A stretch of DNA of 7,600 nt from positions 1 through 7,600 of the forward strand of contig JAUWLJ010000094.1 in assembly GCA_030613705.1 (NCBI GenBank), read 5' to 3'. Each line of letters begins with the position of its first letter. The first letter of the stretch is position 1. The notes below the pieces were generated by a model. The model did no database searches, was not told the origin of the DNA, and saw nothing but the letters and a program-made list of their open reading frames with translations. Shown in pieces: positions 6,252 to 7,600 of this stretch. A program made the translations under genes and the position numbers. The DNA is from Chloroflexota bacterium. GTDB lineage: Bacteria > Chloroflexota > Anaerolineae > Anaerolineales > UBA4823.

Positions 6252-7534
6252 ATTCAAAAGATTCAAAAACACTGAGCCTCTCCCTGCCGGGTCCAGATGA
6301 TATCGTCCGTAGCGAGCTATCCAATGGCATCGTCCTGTTGGTACGCTCAAACTTCAACAGCCCCTCGGTGGTCGTCAATGGTTATCTGATGGCGGGCAGT
6401 TTGTTCGATGAGGATACCAAGCTGGGTTTGGCAGGATTCACTGCGGGTGTCTTGATGCGCGGGACAGCAAAGCGCTCTTACCACGAGATCTATAATGATC
6501 TCGAATCAGCGGGAGCCAGCCTGCACATCAATGGCGGCACACACACTACCGGGTTCGGCAGCCAAGCATTGGTCGAAGACCTGAATTTGCTGCTAGAGCT
6601 GCTGTCAGAATCGCTCAGATATCCCATCTTCCCGGACGACCAAGTTGAGCTCCTGCGTGCCCGGCTGCTGACCAGCCTGGCGATCAGAGCCCAAGATACG
6701 CGTGAAATGTCTTCTCTGACATTCGACCAGATCGCTTACCCAGGACATCCATATTCCCGGCCCGAGGATGGCTACACTGAAACCATCCAGGCGATCACCC
6801 GTGAAGACCTGGTTGAATTCCACCGGGTTCATTACGGCCCGCGGGGCATGGTCATCTCCGTGGTAGGTGCGGTTGACCCTGATGAGGTGGCAGACAAGAT
6901 TACAGGTTTGCTGAGCGAATGGGAAAATCCAGACCAACCCGCTGCGGCCTCGCTGCCGCCAAGTCCAGCACCCGCAGATCCGCTGACTCGTAAGATAGCT
7001 ATCCCAGGCAAATTCCAGGCAGACCTGGTGGTAGGTGTTATCGGTCCAGAACGCCGGGCGGATGATTTCCTGGCCGCTGCACTGGGGAACAACATCCTGG
7101 GAGTATTCGGTATGATGGGTCGCATTGGAGAAACGGTCCGTGAAAAAGCGGGGTTAGCCTACTATGCCTACAGCAGCTTGTCCGGGGGCATGGGCCCAGG
7201 ACCCTGGTATGTCTCAGCCGGTGTCGATCCCCAAAACATCGAGCAGGCATTAGAACTGGTCAGGCAGGAGATCAAGCGTTTCACCAGCGACCTTGTTTCC
7301 CCAGATGAGCTGGCGGACAGCCAATCAAATTTCATTGGTCGATTGCCGCTATCTCTGGAATCTAACAGCGGGATGGCGGCGGCGATCCTAAACCTGGAAC
7401 GTTATGAATTAGGCCTGGATTATTACCGTCGTTATCCAGATCTGGTGCGCGCGGTGACCAGTGAAGAAATTCTGGGGACCGCCCGCCGTCATTGGGATTC
7501 AGACCAATTAGCTGTAGGAACTGCGGGTCCGTGA
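6248..7534 (+). CDS. M16 family peptidase-like protein, non-catalytic subunit
   Basis: A 428-residue M16 homologue, the same size as its upstream neighbour. The zinc motif is lost: in the aligned stretch GLAGFTAGVLMRGT the His, Glu and His positions are Gly63, Ala66 and Gly67, so this chain cannot bind the catalytic zinc. The second lobe keeps the strongly conserved R298-EKAGLA-Y305 (R-x6-Y) followed by a glycine-rich strand, the pair that holds substrate in M16 enzymes. A Pro/Ala-rich linker at about 229-246 joins the lobes. Heterodimeric bacterial M16 proteases with one zinc-bearing and one Arg/Tyr-bearing subunit are known, for example in Sphingomonas, and this pair fits that plan. There is no signal peptide. 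It is expected to be co-expressed with, and bound to, the upstream subunit. A regulatory or chaperone-like homologue is a weaker alternative. Confidence 0.93.
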   Translation: MNSKDSKTLSLSLPGPDDIVRSELSNGIVLLVRSNFNSPSVVVNGYLMAGSLFDEDTKLGLAGFTAGVLMRGTAKRSYHEIYNDLESAGASLHINGGTHTTGFGSQALVEDLNLLLELLSESLRYPIFPDDQVELLRARLLTSLAIRAQDTREMSSLTFDQIAYPGHPYSRPEDGYTETIQAITREDLVEFHRVHYGPRGMVISVVGAVDPDEVADKITGLLSEWENPDQPAAASLPPSPAPADPLTRKIAIPGKFQADLVVGVIGPERRADDFLAAALGNNILGVFGMMGRIGETVREKAGLAYYAYSSLSGGMGPGPWYVSAGVDPQNIEQALELVRQEIKRFTSDLVSPDELADSQSNFIGRLPLSLESNSGMAAAILNLERYELGLDYYRRYPDLVRAVTSEEILGTARRHWDSDQLAVGTAGP

Positions 7535-7590
7535 TAGGGTGCTGCGCATGAGGATTGATAAAGATTTTTGATGAACCTGCGAACCGGTGT

Positions 7591-7599
7591 TGATATAAT
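7591..7599 (+). promoter_or_regulatory. Extended -10 promoter element at the right edge
   Basis: TGATATAAT combines a consensus TATAAT (7594-7599) with an extended TGN. The nearest -35-like hexamer, TTGATG (7568-7573), is 20 bases away, longer than optimal, but extended -10 promoters tolerate a weak -35. It would drive a rightward gene outside the window. No terminator-like hairpin is visible between the M16 stop and this site. Confidence 0.5.
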
Positions 7600-7600
7600 C

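Noticed and set aside
1920..7546. Shared 11-mer AGGGTGCTGCG near 1921 and 7535
   Set aside because: A few 11-base matches are expected by chance in a window this size. One copy lies inside the protease coding region, and there is no flanking similarity.
7535..7560. Possible intrinsic terminator after the second M16 gene
   Set aside because: I found no stable GC hairpin followed by a T-run. The spacer looks like simple linker before the next promoter.

Overview
The window reads as chromosomal DNA of a free-living bacterium, most likely a member of the Chloroflexota (Anaerolineae-like). This rests on the gene types, the moderate GC content, and a secreted protein ending in an 'IWLPFI'-type tail that resembles C-termini I associate with secreted Chloroflexota proteins. 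The assignment is an inference; there is no rRNA or other phylogenetic marker here. I see no tRNA, rRNA, CRISPR array, insertion sequence or phage gene.

Layout. (1) Positions 1-1890, minus strand: the N-terminal 630 codons of an SbcC/Rad50-type DNA-repair ATPase that runs off the left edge. It has a Walker A motif, a Q-loop and a CPLC zinc hook between two coiled-coil arms. (2) Positions 1844-4303, minus strand: a complete secreted subtilisin-family (S8) serine protease of 819 residues, whose last 47 bases overlap the start of the SbcC gene in another frame. (3) Positions 4304-4958: a 655-base divergent intergenic region with no convincing gene. It holds several dyads, a good SD for the protease, and a sigma70-like extended -10 promoter facing right. 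(4) Positions 4959-6251 and 6248-7534, plus strand: two M16-family (pitrilysin/processing-peptidase-like) genes joined by an ATGA overlap. (5) Positions 7535-7600: a short spacer ending in an extended -10 sequence that points to another rightward transcription unit beyond the window.

How the genes work together. The two M16 proteins look like one enzyme split between two chains. The first carries the zinc site (HWTEH plus a distal Glu) but lacks the C-terminal Arg/Tyr substrate-binding pair. The second has lost the zinc ligands but keeps the Arg/Tyr pair (R-x6-Y). They should form an obligate heterodimer in the cytoplasm. The divergently transcribed secreted subtilase could supply peptides from outside the cell, but that link is only inferred from proximity. 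The protease and SbcC genes are co-oriented and overlapping, so they are probably co-transcribed although their functions seem unrelated.

Nothing here is clearly a new defence or mobile system. The points most worth a second look are the split M16 active site, the out-of-frame overlap that encodes both the protease tail and the SbcC start, and the repeated CTCCT/AGGAG dyads ahead of the M16 operon.
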